Assembly (NCBI RefSeq): GCF_000196515.1
Contig: NC_014248.1
Location: forward strand, 5,026,001-5,090,000
Direction of reading: 5' to 3'
Source of the DNA: 'Nostoc azollae' 0708
GTDB lineage: Bacteria > Cyanobacteriota > Cyanobacteriia > Cyanobacteriales > Nostocaceae
DNA length: 64,000 nucleotides
This document shows positions 1 through 8,938 of this stretch, one piece after another. The translations under genes were made by a program, and so were the position numbers. Under the pieces are notes generated by a model, which was given only the letters and a program-made list of their open reading frames with translations, did no database searches and was not told the origin of the DNA. Numbering within the stretch: the stretch's first letter is position 1; every line of letters begins with the position of its first letter.

Positions 1-462
1 GATGTAGGCAAATGGAAAATTAATCAACCCGTCTGTCAAGAACATGAGTTATATTTACGACTTCTCAAAGGAGGGAAAAAATTTGCATATTTTCATGATT
101 CTGGTTCAGTTTACAGGCAATGGAGTGAATCCACTCTTTGTAAAAAAGATAAAATATTAACCTATCAGCATCGTTCAGAAATCACAGATGATTTAGAATC
201 ATATTTAAAATTAATTAATCAACTTAATAATGAGCGTCTTAATGCTATTAATAAATCGAGATTTGACTGTGCTAGAATAATTTGGTTATTCAATGGAACA
301 TGGGCTAAAAGTATTATTAAGAAAATCTATAAATCAGAACACGATTTTCAGTTACCTAGCTCCACAGTGCCTAAATTATATCAGATCATATATCATTATT
401 TTGGCTTTGAGGCTGCTGAAATAACCGCAAAATTGAAAAGACAGGTTTTAGATTTAATTTAA
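1..462 (+). CDS. Glycosyltransferase family 2, C-terminal part (cut by window edge)
   Basis: The frame is open from base 1 to a TAA at 460-462 (153 residues visible), so the start lies outside the window. The visible part contains a stretch reading roughly CQEHELYLRLLKGG followed by an FHDSGSVYRQW segment. This resembles the second half of GT2 enzymes, where an ED/EH-x-x-LxLRL motif carries the catalytic base region. The catalytic DxD half is not visible. It lies 13 bp upstream of another GT2 gene on the same strand, so it is probably part of the exopolysaccharide operon. The substrate cannot be told. The family call is fairly safe; the exact role is unknown. Confidence 0.7.
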   Translation, partial: DVGKWKINQPVCQEHELYLRLLKGGKKFAYFHDSGSVYRQWSESTLCKKDKILTYQHRSEITDDLESYLKLINQLNNERLNAINKSRFDCARIIWLFNGTWAKSIIKKIYKSEHDFQLPSSTVPKLYQIIYHYFGFEAAEITAKLKRQVLDLI

Positions 463-475
463 TAGATAATTAAAT

Positions 476-1297
476 ATGCAAAAGGAAAAATTTAAAATCC
501 ACTCCATTTGTTTAGTCAAAAATGAAGTTGATATTATTGGATTCTGTTTAGAACAAGCTTGTCAGTGGTCTGATTATATCTACGTTTATGATGGTGAAAG
601 CACAGATGGTACTTGGGAAAAAGTTCTGTCAATGCAGAATGGACAAATTATTCCCTGGAAGCAAGATGGGAAAGTCTTTCAAGAATCCCTCAGAGGTGAA
701 GTATTCAATGCTTTCAAGCATCAAGCGAAGCCAGGTGATTGGTGGTGTCATCTTGATGCTGATGAATTTTATCTCAAGTCTCCTCGTGAATTTCTGGCTA
801 ACGTTAGTCAGTTTAATCACGTTGTTTGGGGAATGGCTATCGAATACTACCTAACTGATAAAGATATTAATTCCCTAGATTTTAGTCAACCAATCTCGGA
901 AATATTATTATCACTAAAGTTTTACAAAATTGAGAATTCTGAACCTAGATTTTTCAGACATCGTGATGGTTTAATTTGGGATATTGGTTCATGGCCAAAA
1001 CATATAGGCGTAGTTAATAAAGAACGTATTTTATATAAGCATTATAAATACAGAACTCCTGAACAAATTCAGAAAAGATTGGATACTCGCCGTCTTGCTA
1101 GAGAACGGGGTTTTCCTGGTTGGGATCATGCTGTAGAAAAAGATTGGCGAAATAAAATTACCAACTCTCATCAACTAAATTCTGATCAACAAGATGGAAG
1201 TTATATTATAGATACAGCCGAACTACCGAATCATTTGGAATCTTGTACCCAAAGAATACTGAAAATATTAATGCATTCTCTCAGAATTTGGACTTAG
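476..1297 (+). CDS. Glycosyltransferase family 2-like protein
   Basis: 273 residues. The N-terminus has the GT-A nucleotide-binding pattern CLVKNEVDIIGFCLE (about 12-26), then a YDGESTDGT turn (about 38-46) where classical GT2 enzymes have DDGSxDGT. The metal-binding motif DAD is at 94-96 within CHLDADEFYL. No membrane segment is visible, so it is probably a cytosolic or peripheral enzyme that adds a sugar to a lipid-linked repeat unit. It starts 13 bp after the preceding GT2 gene. The donor and acceptor sugars cannot be inferred. It could also be a WaaE/KdtX-type branch of GT2. Confidence 0.8.
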   Translation: MQKEKFKIHSICLVKNEVDIIGFCLEQACQWSDYIYVYDGESTDGTWEKVLSMQNGQIIPWKQDGKVFQESLRGEVFNAFKHQAKPGDWWCHLDADEFYLKSPREFLANVSQFNHVVWGMAIEYYLTDKDINSLDFSQPISEILLSLKFYKIENSEPRFFRHRDGLIWDIGSWPKHIGVVNKERILYKHYKYRTPEQIQKRLDTRRLARERGFPGWDHAVEKDWRNKITNSHQLNSDQQDGSYIIDTAELPNHLESCTQRILKILMHSLRIWT

Positions 1298-1419
1298 TTA
1301 TTATTTGCAACATACAGCATATTGCAGATAAATGAAGTACACAACGAGACTTGCAAAATCTCACACCAACAAGATTTTATTGCTGAATGCTGAATCGCTG
1401 CTGTAATTGAGAAATTATA

Positions 1420-2277
1420 ATGAAATTATACTATGCAAACAAAACCAGAAGTTATGTTACCTTTAGTAACTTTGGTGATGATCTCAATGGTTGGCTTTGG
1501 CCACAAGTTTTACCCGGAGTTTTTAATGATGATGCTTCTGAAAGCGTATTTGTAGGATTTGGAACACTGCTTAATGAAAATCTACCACAGTTCAAACGTA
1601 CTGTTATTTTTGGGACTGGTCATGGTTTTGGTAAACTTCCGCAAATAGATGATACTTGGAAAATATATTGTGTCAGAGGTCCCCTGACTGCTGCTGCCTT
1701 AAACCTCCCAGAAGCATTAGGAATTGCTGATACTGCTATTTTAGTAAACCGAATTTATCGTCGTGCTGATACAAGTAAAAAATATAAAGTGGCTTTTATT
1801 CCCTATGCGTGGGAGATGGAAAATAGCCCAGAAATATTCTTAGAAGTTTGTCGACAATTAAACTATATTTGTATTGATCCACGTTGGAAGGTAGAAAAAG
1901 TTCTTCAAGAAATTAGCAAATCTGAACTTGTGGTTAGCGCCGCTATGCATGGTGCAATCGTGGCTGACGCACTGCGAGTACCTTGGATCTCTGTAAAATC
2001 TAATGCAGGTATACCCGACTTTAAATGGAAGGATTTTTGCCAATCATTGAGTATGGAATACAAAATTAATCGGTTTTACAGATTTAATAGTTTTAGCGGA
2101 AAAAATCCGGTATTCAAATATTTTGAAATTAAAAGAATGGTATCTTATCTTAAAAAGCTTGTGCATCACTCTAAGTTTCAATTGAGTAAAGACTTAGTAT
2201 TTAATGATAAACTAAATCAGTTAGAAGAAAAAATTTCTCTCTTTAAACGAGATTTTAAATCGGGTACATTTGATTAA
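1420..2277 (+). CDS. Polysaccharide pyruvyl transferase family protein
   Basis: 285 residues, about the usual family length. It carries the family hallmarks: FGDDLNGW near 18-25, the RGPLTA block (about 86-91) and the late SAAMHGAIVADALRVPWI block (about 173-190), where the conserved MHG lies. By family it transfers pyruvate from phosphoenolpyruvate to a sugar hydroxyl to give a ketal that makes exopolysaccharide acidic (CsaB/WcaK/ExoV relatives). It sits between glycosyltransferase genes on the same strand, which supports a role in making a pyruvylated exopolymer. The next gene starts close to its end. Confidence 0.85.
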   Translation: MKLYYANKTRSYVTFSNFGDDLNGWLWPQVLPGVFNDDASESVFVGFGTLLNENLPQFKRTVIFGTGHGFGKLPQIDDTWKIYCVRGPLTAAALNLPEALGIADTAILVNRIYRRADTSKKYKVAFIPYAWEMENSPEIFLEVCRQLNYICIDPRWKVEKVLQEISKSELVVSAAMHGAIVADALRVPWISVKSNAGIPDFKWKDFCQSLSMEYKINRFYRFNSFSGKNPVFKYFEIKRMVSYLKKLVHHSKFQLSKDLVFNDKLNQLEEKISLFKRDFKSGTFD

Positions 2278-2308
2278 TATTTTTGAATTCAAAATCTTAG
2301 TATGGTGT

Positions 2309-3229
2309 ATGGTATTTTTTTCCATCGTTATTCCTGTATTTAATAGAGCTAATTTAATTCCAATAACAATTGACTCAATTTTTAATCAAAATATTAATAT
2401 TGATAATTACGAAATTATTGTTGTTGATGATGGTTCTATAGATAATACTATTGAAATTTTAAAACAATACGGCAGTAAAATCAAAATCTTTACTCAACAA
2501 AATCAAGGTCCAGGAAAAGCAAGAAATATTGGCATTGAACATTCTCAAGGAGACTATATTGCTTTTCTTGACAGTGACGATCTATGGTTTCCTTGGACGT
2601 TAGATGTTTATGCTCAAATCATTAAGGCAACAAATAATCCAGCTTTTTTGGCAGGAGAATCTATATTTTTTAGTAATGAACACGAGCTAGAATTTGTACA
2701 AATTCCCCAACTTCAATACAGATATTATCAAGATTTATACGCATCCAGTAAAGATGTCAGGTCATTTTTAACCAGTTCAGTTGTTATTTGTCGTGATATT
2801 TTACAAAAATTAGGCGGTTTCACAGATCAATGGATTAATTCAGAAGACAACGATTTGTGGTTAAGATTAGGAACAGCAGAAGGATTTGTTTACATTGATT
2901 CTCCCTATGTATTAGCCTATCGTCAACATTCTCATAGTGCCATCTCTATAGCTACGAAAACTTATGATGGAACTTGCTACCTAATACAACAAGAAAAACA
3001 AAATCAATATCCTGGTGGCAAAACACGAGAGAAACAAAGACTAGAAATATTGACAAGACATATTAGACCTGTTAGCGTAAGCTGTTTACATGGAAACGAA
3101 ATTCACAAAGGTTGGCAATTATATAAAGAGACATTCCTATGGCATCTTGGGTTAGGTCGGTTTCGTTATATAATTGGGTTCTTATGGCTGATAATATGTG
3201 TGTCAATAATTAGCTATCGCCGCCAATAA
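2309..3229 (+). CDS. Glycosyltransferase family 2
   Basis: 306 residues from the chosen ATG. The frame is open further upstream to a TTG at 2270, but the ATG at 2309 puts the canonical start FSIVIPVFNRA at residues 4-14, so the upstream 13 codons are probably not translated. The GT-A fold motifs are clear: VVDDGSIDNT (about 38-47), GPGKARNIG (about 67-75), the metal-binding FLDSDD (86-91) and the later SEDNDLWLRL block (acceptor-side ED motif). The last 25 residues are hydrophobic and end in YRRQ, consistent with a C-terminal membrane anchor facing the cytoplasm. Part of the exopolysaccharide locus; sugar specificity unknown. Confidence 0.85.
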   Translation: MVFFSIVIPVFNRANLIPITIDSIFNQNINIDNYEIIVVDDGSIDNTIEILKQYGSKIKIFTQQNQGPGKARNIGIEHSQGDYIAFLDSDDLWFPWTLDVYAQIIKATNNPAFLAGESIFFSNEHELEFVQIPQLQYRYYQDLYASSKDVRSFLTSSVVICRDILQKLGGFTDQWINSEDNDLWLRLGTAEGFVYIDSPYVLAYRQHSHSAISIATKTYDGTCYLIQQEKQNQYPGGKTREKQRLEILTRHIRPVSVSCLHGNEIHKGWQLYKETFLWHLGLGRFRYIIGFLWLIICVSIISYRRQ

Positions 3230-3394
3230 AATTATTTAACCTAAACCTAATGATGAAAATTGAAAGATGATGTTACTTATAAGTAATCTACGGTGATAGC
3301 GGTTGTCAGTTGAATCAGAACACCAAACACCAAGAGATCAAAACTTATATACCAAAAGACTTTCAACCCTGTTCCCTGATAAATCATAATTCTT

Positions 3395-4288
3395 ATGAAT
3401 ACTTGTAAAGTTACTGTAATAATTCCTACGTATAATCGTTTAGCAAAGCTTTTAGAAACATTAGATAAAATTCTCAATTGCAATCCTCGACCAGATGAAA
3501 TCATTATTCATATAGATGGTAATGACAACACCACGGAAGAAGGACTCAAAAGCAGAAATTTTAAGACCGTCAAGATTATTAAAAGTTCAATTCAAGTAGG
3601 TCCAGGTGGAGGGAGAAATATAGCCCTTAGCCATGCTACCAACCCAATTATAGCCAGCTTTGATGACGATTCCTATCCTCTAGATACAAACTACTTTGAA
3701 AGATTAACAAAAATTTTCAATTCTTTTCCGAGAGCAGCGATTTTTTTAGCTAGAATATTTCATCTGCATGAAACAATTTTACCTGCACAACCAACCAGTA
3801 GATGGGTTTCCGATTTTATCGGCTGTGGATGCGCTTATAGGAAAGAAGTATTTCAACAAACTACTGGATATGTTAATTTGCCAGTTGCTTATGGAATGGA
3901 AGAAGTTGATTTATCTCTGCAGCTTCATCATATGCGGTGGGGTATTCTCGAAAGTTCATGGCTGAGAGTATTTCATAATACTCAATTAGAACACCACAAC
4001 AACCCACGCATTACGGCTGCAAGCATCGCTAATCTAATGTTATTAGCTTATCTGCGGTATCCTATGCTCTTTTGTTGGTTAGGCATTGGACAGTGTCTGA
4101 GCCGTATTTTCTGGTTAATCAGGCACGGAAGAACATCTGGCATTGTAGAAGGATTATTTCTAATCCCTAAACTGATTAGACAATATCATCATCAACGTCA
4201 ACCGATTTCCGCCAAATCATTACTATCTTATCTCCATTTACGTAGAAATACTGTTCCTGTATCTTCAGAGAAGATCTTACTCTCGTGA
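3395..4288 (+). CDS. Glycosyltransferase family 2
   Basis: 297 residues. It starts directly with VTVIIPTYNRL (about 6-16), then IHIDGND (about 38-44), GPGGGRNIALSH (69-80) and the metal-binding FDDDSYP (89-95). The C-terminal third has hydrophobic stretches (LMLLAYLRYPMLFCWLGIG) that may contact the membrane. It follows the previous GT2 gene after about 165 bp without a recognisable feature. Donor and acceptor unknown. Confidence 0.85.
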   Translation: MNTCKVTVIIPTYNRLAKLLETLDKILNCNPRPDEIIIHIDGNDNTTEEGLKSRNFKTVKIIKSSIQVGPGGGRNIALSHATNPIIASFDDDSYPLDTNYFERLTKIFNSFPRAAIFLARIFHLHETILPAQPTSRWVSDFIGCGCAYRKEVFQQTTGYVNLPVAYGMEEVDLSLQLHHMRWGILESSWLRVFHNTQLEHHNNPRITAASIANLMLLAYLRYPMLFCWLGIGQCLSRIFWLIRHGRTSGIVEGLFLIPKLIRQYHHQRQPISAKSLLSYLHLRRNTVPVSSEKILLS

Positions 4289-4454
4289 AATTCATACCTC
4301 AATTAATTTCAATGAATTTCAATAATCATACGTTATACTCAATCAACAAAGTCAGTATTTTAGACATTCGTAGATTTTTGGTAACTTCACCAATCTCTTC
4401 ACCAATCAGTAGTTTTTACTGAGTAAATCTTAGCTAAAAAGTTAAGATTAAGTG

Positions 4455-4497
4455 TCAGGATATTACTTACATATAATATACGTAAGTAATATCCTGA
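4455..4497 (+). promoter_or_regulatory. Perfect 16-bp palindrome with a TATAAT in its loop, upstream of the RTX gene
   Basis: The two arms 4455-4470 and 4482-4497 are exact reverse complements (left arm TCAGGATATTACTTAC) around an 11-bp centre. The centre contains TATAAT at 4472-4477, a consensus -10 element. No good -35 hexamer is seen 16-18 bp upstream. No T-run follows the right arm, so it does not look like an intrinsic terminator for the preceding glycosyltransferase gene. The next gene starts about 60 bp downstream. The layout suggests a promoter overlapped by a symmetric operator, or a cruciform. This is inference from the arrangement only. Confidence 0.45.
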
Positions 4498-4558
4498 GAA
4501 AGAGTGCCAAAATTGAGTTAAGTTCTAGACCTAGATCACATCAAGGAGTCTCTTGAAT

Positions 4559-5917
4559 ATGGCAAATTTCATTATCTATGATGGCTATTACACTCAGAAT
4601 GGAGTTGGAGTTTCTAATCCTACTAATGCAACGATTAACGGTACAGGCGTTAACGATGTTTTTGTTACTTCTAGTGCCACTGTACCTAACGTCAAGGTCA
4701 AAGCTGGAGGTGGAGATGATATCTTAAAAGGAGCAGCCGATGCAAGACTCGAAGGAGAAGCTGGTAATGACGAGCTTGATATAACCGCTGGCGCAGGTGT
4801 TTATATAGGTGGTACAGGAAACGATGTTTATAAGATTTACTCTTTTGCATACACAGACTTAAAGATCGACGAAACAGGTGGTGGAACAGATACCGTTTTT
4901 TCACAGCAGGACTTTTCTTTATCAAGTGGTGCAACTGGAGTTACATTAGTTGCAAGCGGAAATCAGATCGAGAACCTGACTCTTGATGCTCAGAGCGCTG
5001 CCATTACAGGCATAGGAAATAACCTTAACAATCAGATTATCGGCAATCAGCAAAATAATATCTTAACTGGATTAGCTGGTGTTGATACCATTTATGGCAG
5101 CTTCGGCGACGATCAAATTGATGGCGGTGCCGATAATGATCAATTATTCGGTAATCAAGGAGATGACATCTTAATTGCTGGAACAGGCACAGATACCTTG
5201 ACTGGTGGAATTGGTAATGATAAGTACATTATTGATTCTGCTGATACTCTCGTAGAGGCTGCGGTCGAAGGCACTGATACTGTTGACGTTACCGTCCTTG
5301 CTGCTGGCGGTACTTGGACTACTAGTGCAGAAGTTGAATTCATTAATATCGCTGGAACCAGCTCTGCTAATGTCACACAAACCAACGCTGTTGATACCAC
5401 TATAATTGGAAACTCTGCTACTAATACCCTCATCAGTGGCGCAGGCGATGACACTCTGAAAGGAAAGGCTGGTGCTGATACTCTCACAGGAGGAACAGGC
5501 GCTGACAATTTTGAATTTGGTGGTCAAGCTTTAGCTTTAACTGGGCTATTTTTAGGAGAAACAGGGACACTTTTACGGTTCACAGGGACAGTAACTAATA
5601 CCATCGGCAAAGATACAATTACGGACTTCGTGTCTGGAACAGATGATATTACTCTAGACCTTAGCACCTTTAACGTCGCTGCACTAGCAGGTTCTGCAGG
5701 GTTAGATTTATCAGCTGTTGCTAATGGTTTTATCTCAGTCAACCAAGCTACTAATACTGGTCTTGATTCTCAAAATGCCTACTTTGTTTATAATCAAGGA
5801 ACTGGAGACTTTTTCTACAATGCAAACTTGAACACTTTTGGTTGGGGAGGAGGCGGAGCCTTCGCTAACTTGGGAGGCGCAACCTTAGCCGCCGCAGACG
5901 TATCACTCATAGCTTAA
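4559..5917 (+). CDS. RTX-type (hemolysin-repeat) calcium-binding protein
   Basis: 452 residues from the ATG at 4559, which has AAGGAG at 4542-4547 in front of it; a TTG two codons upstream is less likely. The protein has RTX nonapeptide repeats of the GGxGxDxLx type in three blocks (about 45-90, 170-225 and 295-320), for example GGAGDDTL-like, GDDQIDGGADNDQLFG and GTGADNFEFGG. It ends with a DTITDFVSGTDDITLDL segment typical of the C-terminal secretion region of type I-exported RTX proteins. There is no N-terminal signal peptide, which fits type I export. By family it binds Ca2+ outside the cell. Sitting inside a polysaccharide locus it may be a matrix or surface-layer protein. No toxin or enzyme domain is visible. 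Confidence 0.85.
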   Translation: MANFIIYDGYYTQNGVGVSNPTNATINGTGVNDVFVTSSATVPNVKVKAGGGDDILKGAADARLEGEAGNDELDITAGAGVYIGGTGNDVYKIYSFAYTDLKIDETGGGTDTVFSQQDFSLSSGATGVTLVASGNQIENLTLDAQSAAITGIGNNLNNQIIGNQQNNILTGLAGVDTIYGSFGDDQIDGGADNDQLFGNQGDDILIAGTGTDTLTGGIGNDKYIIDSADTLVEAAVEGTDTVDVTVLAAGGTWTTSAEVEFINIAGTSSANVTQTNAVDTTIIGNSATNTLISGAGDDTLKGKAGADTLTGGTGADNFEFGGQALALTGLFLGETGTLLRFTGTVTNTIGKDTITDFVSGTDDITLDLSTFNVAALAGSAGLDLSAVANGFISVNQATNTGLDSQNAYFVYNQGTGDFFYNANLNTFGWGGGGAFANLGGATLAAADVSLIA

Positions 5918-5977
5918 TAGCCATGCTTGACTTATAGTTAAGCATCTTTCAAAAGTAAAAGTTAATATTTACTATTT

Positions 5978-6010
5978 AGATCCCCGATTTCTTTGAGAAG
6001 TTGGGGATCT
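5978..6010 (+). terminator. Stem-loop after the RTX gene
   Basis: AGATCCCC at 5978-5985 pairs with GGGGATCT at 6003-6010, with further inner pairing around a TTTGA loop. It lies 60 bp after the RTX stop. It belongs to a dispersed hairpin type (GATCCCC...GGGGATC) that also occurs at 55550-55580 in this window. A terminator role is likely, but there is only a short T-rich tail. Confidence 0.55.
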
Positions 6011-6262
6011 TATTATTCAACAACCTCCGATTGCAAAAGTCGGAAAAATAGTAATAGACATCTGGTAGAAAACAATGTAGAGCCGAGAATCCCTACCCAT
6101 GTAACGTCTCTACAAGGGTTCTAGAAAACGGATCGCATATTTAATTTTCACTCCTATGTCTATTAGTAGCGACAGACTTATTCCTGATCGATTTTCCTTA
6201 ATGGTCATGCTTGACCTGTAGGTAAACATCTTTCAAAAGTAAAAGTTAATACCAGTTTTTAT

Positions 6263-6291
6263 ATCCTCCACTTTTTTGAGAAGTGGAGGAT
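6263..6291 (+). terminator. Perfect 11-bp stem-loop overlapping the apparent 5' end of the next gene
   Basis: ATCCTCCACTT (6263-6273) pairs exactly with AAGTGGAGGAT (6281-6291) around a 7-base loop. It is the second copy of the duplicated RTX 3' region. The GTG at 6283, the first possible start of the following glycosyltransferase frame, lies inside the right arm. This argues against that start. Confidence 0.5.
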
Positions 6292-6324
6292 CTCATTTTA
6301 GTATTAGAAATAGATTCCTCATCC

Positions 6325-7551
6325 ATGCCTACAGAACCTTATAACTGGATATCCTCCCAGATTGGAGCCCGTGAGCATTACACCATACCTAGAGCTTTAC
6401 AACAGCAGGGACAGCTTACTCACTTGATTACAGATGCTTGGGTATCACCTCAATCTGCACTAAATTATTTACCTAAATCTGTCTTAGCTAATTTACGGGA
6501 AAGATACCACCCAGACTTAAATCAAGCATCTGTTCACGCTTTCAATAGTTCTTTAATTCGATTTGAATTAACTCAACGTTTGCAAAAGAAGATAGGATGG
6601 GAACGAGTTATTGCTCGTAATCAATGGTTTCAACAACAGACTATCAAGACCTTAGCAGGGCTATCTGACCAGATTACAACTCCTCTCATACTATTTTCCT
6701 ACAGCTATGCGGCTTTAGACATTTTTCGATTTGCAAAACAACAGGGATGGTATACAGTCCTATGTCAAATTGACCCAGGTTTGTGGGAAGAAAAAATGGT
6801 TACTCAAGAGTATGAACGATACCCCCAATATCGTGCAAACTGGCAACCAGCACCTCCTGAATATTGGCAAACCTGGAGAGAAGAATGTACTCTAGCTGAT
6901 GTTATTGTGGTCAATTCCAATTGGTCGAGTCAACTCCTAGAAAAAACAGGTGTTGAGCCTAAAAAAATTCATATCATTCCATTAGTATATACTCCACCAG
7001 AGGCAGCTAGTAACTTTGTCCGTACTTATCCAGAATTATTTTCTCAAGAGCGTCCTTTAAGGGTATTATTTTTGGGACAGGTAATTTTGCGAAAAGGAAT
7101 TGCGGCTGTATTAGATGCTGTTCAATTACTTGAGGGATTTGCTGTTGACTTCTGGATTGTCGGCTCTGTGCAAATTGAGATTCCATCTCATTTCCAAAAC
7201 CATCCGCAAATTCGTTGGTTAGGCCATGTTAACAGGAGTAAAACAGCACAATACTACCAGAGGGCAGATGTGTTTTTGTTCCCGACTATTTCCGATGGGT
7301 TTGGATTAACTCAACTGGAAGCACAAGCATGGAAATTACCTATTATTGCTTCTCGTTCCTGTGGTGAGGTAGTTGTAGATAATGTGAATGGTTGGATTTT
7401 GGAGGAAGTTAGTGGCAATAAAATTGCTAATTTGATACAGTCTATTTTGAGAGATTCAGCGCAATTACGATATTTGTCTAATGGTTTAGCTTCACCATTA
7501 AAGTTTAGTCTTGCAAATTTATTTCAGTCATTACAAGATTCCATTCTCTAA
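6325..7551 (+). CDS. Glycosyltransferase family 4 (GT-B)
   Basis: 408 residues from ATG 6325. The frame is open 14 codons further to a GTG at 6283, but that codon lies in a stem-loop. The upstream residues ILVLEIDSSS could still be the ancestral first beta strand, so the native start may have been replaced by the neighbouring duplication. The C-terminal Rossmann half shows RVLFLGQVILRKG, then DVFLFPTISDGFGLTQLEA, which contains the sugar-nucleotide binding and E(x7)E-like region of GT4. The N-terminal half has a conserved GAREHY..PRAL segment. Probably cytosolic, adding one sugar of the exopolysaccharide repeat. Confidence 0.8.
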   Translation: MPTEPYNWISSQIGAREHYTIPRALQQQGQLTHLITDAWVSPQSALNYLPKSVLANLRERYHPDLNQASVHAFNSSLIRFELTQRLQKKIGWERVIARNQWFQQQTIKTLAGLSDQITTPLILFSYSYAALDIFRFAKQQGWYTVLCQIDPGLWEEKMVTQEYERYPQYRANWQPAPPEYWQTWREECTLADVIVVNSNWSSQLLEKTGVEPKKIHIIPLVYTPPEAASNFVRTYPELFSQERPLRVLFLGQVILRKGIAAVLDAVQLLEGFAVDFWIVGSVQIEIPSHFQNHPQIRWLGHVNRSKTAQYYQRADVFLFPTISDGFGLTQLEAQAWKLPIIASRSCGEVVVDNVNGWILEEVSGNKIANLIQSILRDSAQLRYLSNGLASPLKFSLANLFQSLQDSIL

Positions 7552-7783
7552 GAAGTTAGCCTCTATCACTACCTGAATTATTTCTAATAAAAATGATAAA
7601 TATGAGAAGCTGAGCATTTTGCATATTCCTGAAAGTCAATTTACAAAGATACTGGCGGCAATGATATGTATGTAATTGCAGGGCTAGTTGCGGCATTTTC
7701 CGAGCTTTGTTGTGATTGTTTAGAGGAAGTAAATCGGGAATATTAATTTGCTAATTTAACTTTCTTTTAGAAGAATCTAAGTT

Positions 7784-8884
7784 ATGAAATATGCCCAGAT
7801 TCAAAAAATTAGTGTCATTTTCTATTCTATACTGCCATCTCCATATCAAAGAGATTTGTTCTACGCCATATCTCAACATCCTAGTTTAAACTTAAAAATC
7901 TTATACTTAGAATCAGCTTATGTCGATTCTCCTTGGCCTGAAAAACCCTTGCAACCTTATGAACAAGTATTACCAGGGTTTCATTTAGCTTGGGGTTTAT
8001 CCCGATTTCATTTTAACTGGCATTTTCCATCAACCACTGGAGTTGATGTGGTGGTGCTAAATGGCTATATGAATGTAACTACTCAATTGTTACTCAGATT
8101 GCACGCTCAAAAAATTCCTTGTATTTTTTGGGGTGAAAAAATGGTGGGTGGTTCACAGGGAATTAAAGAAAAATTACAAAAATACTTAGCAGGTAGTTTA
8201 AAATATTGTCGAGCGATCGCTGCCATTGGCACTAAAGCACAACAAGACTACCAACAACGTTTTCCTGATCAACCTATTTTTAATATTCCTTACTATTGTG
8301 ATTTAAGTACTTTTAGCCAAGATTTACCCCAGCGTCCACGCAATCCCGTTACTATTCTATTTTGTGGTCAGATAATTGCCCGCAAGGGAGTTGATGTTCT
8401 CACTCAAGCATTTGATAATCTGATTCAAGCTGGTTTAGATGCTCGTTTATTGCTGGTGGGAAGAGAAGCAGAACTTCCTCAATTGTTAGAATTATTACCC
8501 ATAATAACTCGGCAAAAAATTGAATACGCAGGATTTCAATCTCCTGAAAATTTGCCTCATTTCTTTCGAGAAGCTGATATATTTGTCTTACCTAGTCGAT
8601 ATGATGGCTGGGGAGTAGTTGTTAATCAAGCTCTTGGGGCTGGATTACCTATTATTTGTTCTGATACAGTTGGTGCTGCTTATGATTTAGTTGAAACGGG
8701 TAAAAATGGCTTTCTATTTCCATCAGGTGATGTTGTTAGTCTAACTGAAATTTTAATATATTATTTAAACAATCCAGAAACAATTGCAGCCGCAAGCGAA
8801 CAATCACTAAAAAAAGCAATTAATTTTTCGCTACAGGCAGGTGCAGAAAGTTGGATTGAAGTGTTTCAAAAAGTGGCTCGATAG
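7784..8884 (+). CDS. Glycosyltransferase family 4 (GT-B)
   Basis: 366 residues. The N-terminal acceptor domain begins with SVIFYSILPSPYQRDLFYAI. The C-terminal donor domain has TILFCGQIIARKGVDVL (about 188-205), ADIFVLPSRYDGWGVVVNQA (about 266-285) and GLPIICSDTVGAAYDLV, the usual GT4 pattern with the terminal catalytic glutamate replaced in part by VNQA. No membrane segment. The 230 bp upstream hold no intact gene. Sugar unknown. Confidence 0.85.
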   Translation: MKYAQIQKISVIFYSILPSPYQRDLFYAISQHPSLNLKILYLESAYVDSPWPEKPLQPYEQVLPGFHLAWGLSRFHFNWHFPSTTGVDVVVLNGYMNVTTQLLLRLHAQKIPCIFWGEKMVGGSQGIKEKLQKYLAGSLKYCRAIAAIGTKAQQDYQQRFPDQPIFNIPYYCDLSTFSQDLPQRPRNPVTILFCGQIIARKGVDVLTQAFDNLIQAGLDARLLLVGREAELPQLLELLPIITRQKIEYAGFQSPENLPHFFREADIFVLPSRYDGWGVVVNQALGAGLPIICSDTVGAAYDLVETGKNGFLFPSGDVVSLTEILIYYLNNPETIAAASEQSLKKAINFSLQAGAESWIEVFQKVAR

Positions 8885-8938
8885 TTTGTTTGGGTTAGTT
8901 ATGTTAGAGATTATTCAACAATTAATTATCACAATTTA

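Larger units (their letters stand above)
5920..6296. repeat. Duplicated ~94-bp downstream region, two direct copies
   Basis: Copy A (about 5920-6013) and copy B (about 6203-6296) run in the same direction, 283-284 bp apart. Both contain CATGCTTGAC, then an identical 25-bp block (5943-5967 and 6227-6251) and then a stem-loop. The stem-loops differ in stem sequence but keep complementarity. Copy A lies directly after the RTX gene; copy B lies over the apparent start of the next glycosyltransferase. The roughly 190 bp between them shows nothing recognisable. The simplest reading is a duplication of the RTX gene 3' end. Confidence 0.7.

Noticed and set aside
6283-6324. GTG start for the GT4 gene at 6283
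   Set aside because: The codon lies in the right arm of a perfect stem-loop that is a copy of the RTX 3' region; ATG 6325 was preferred, although the upstream residues may be ancestral coding sequence.
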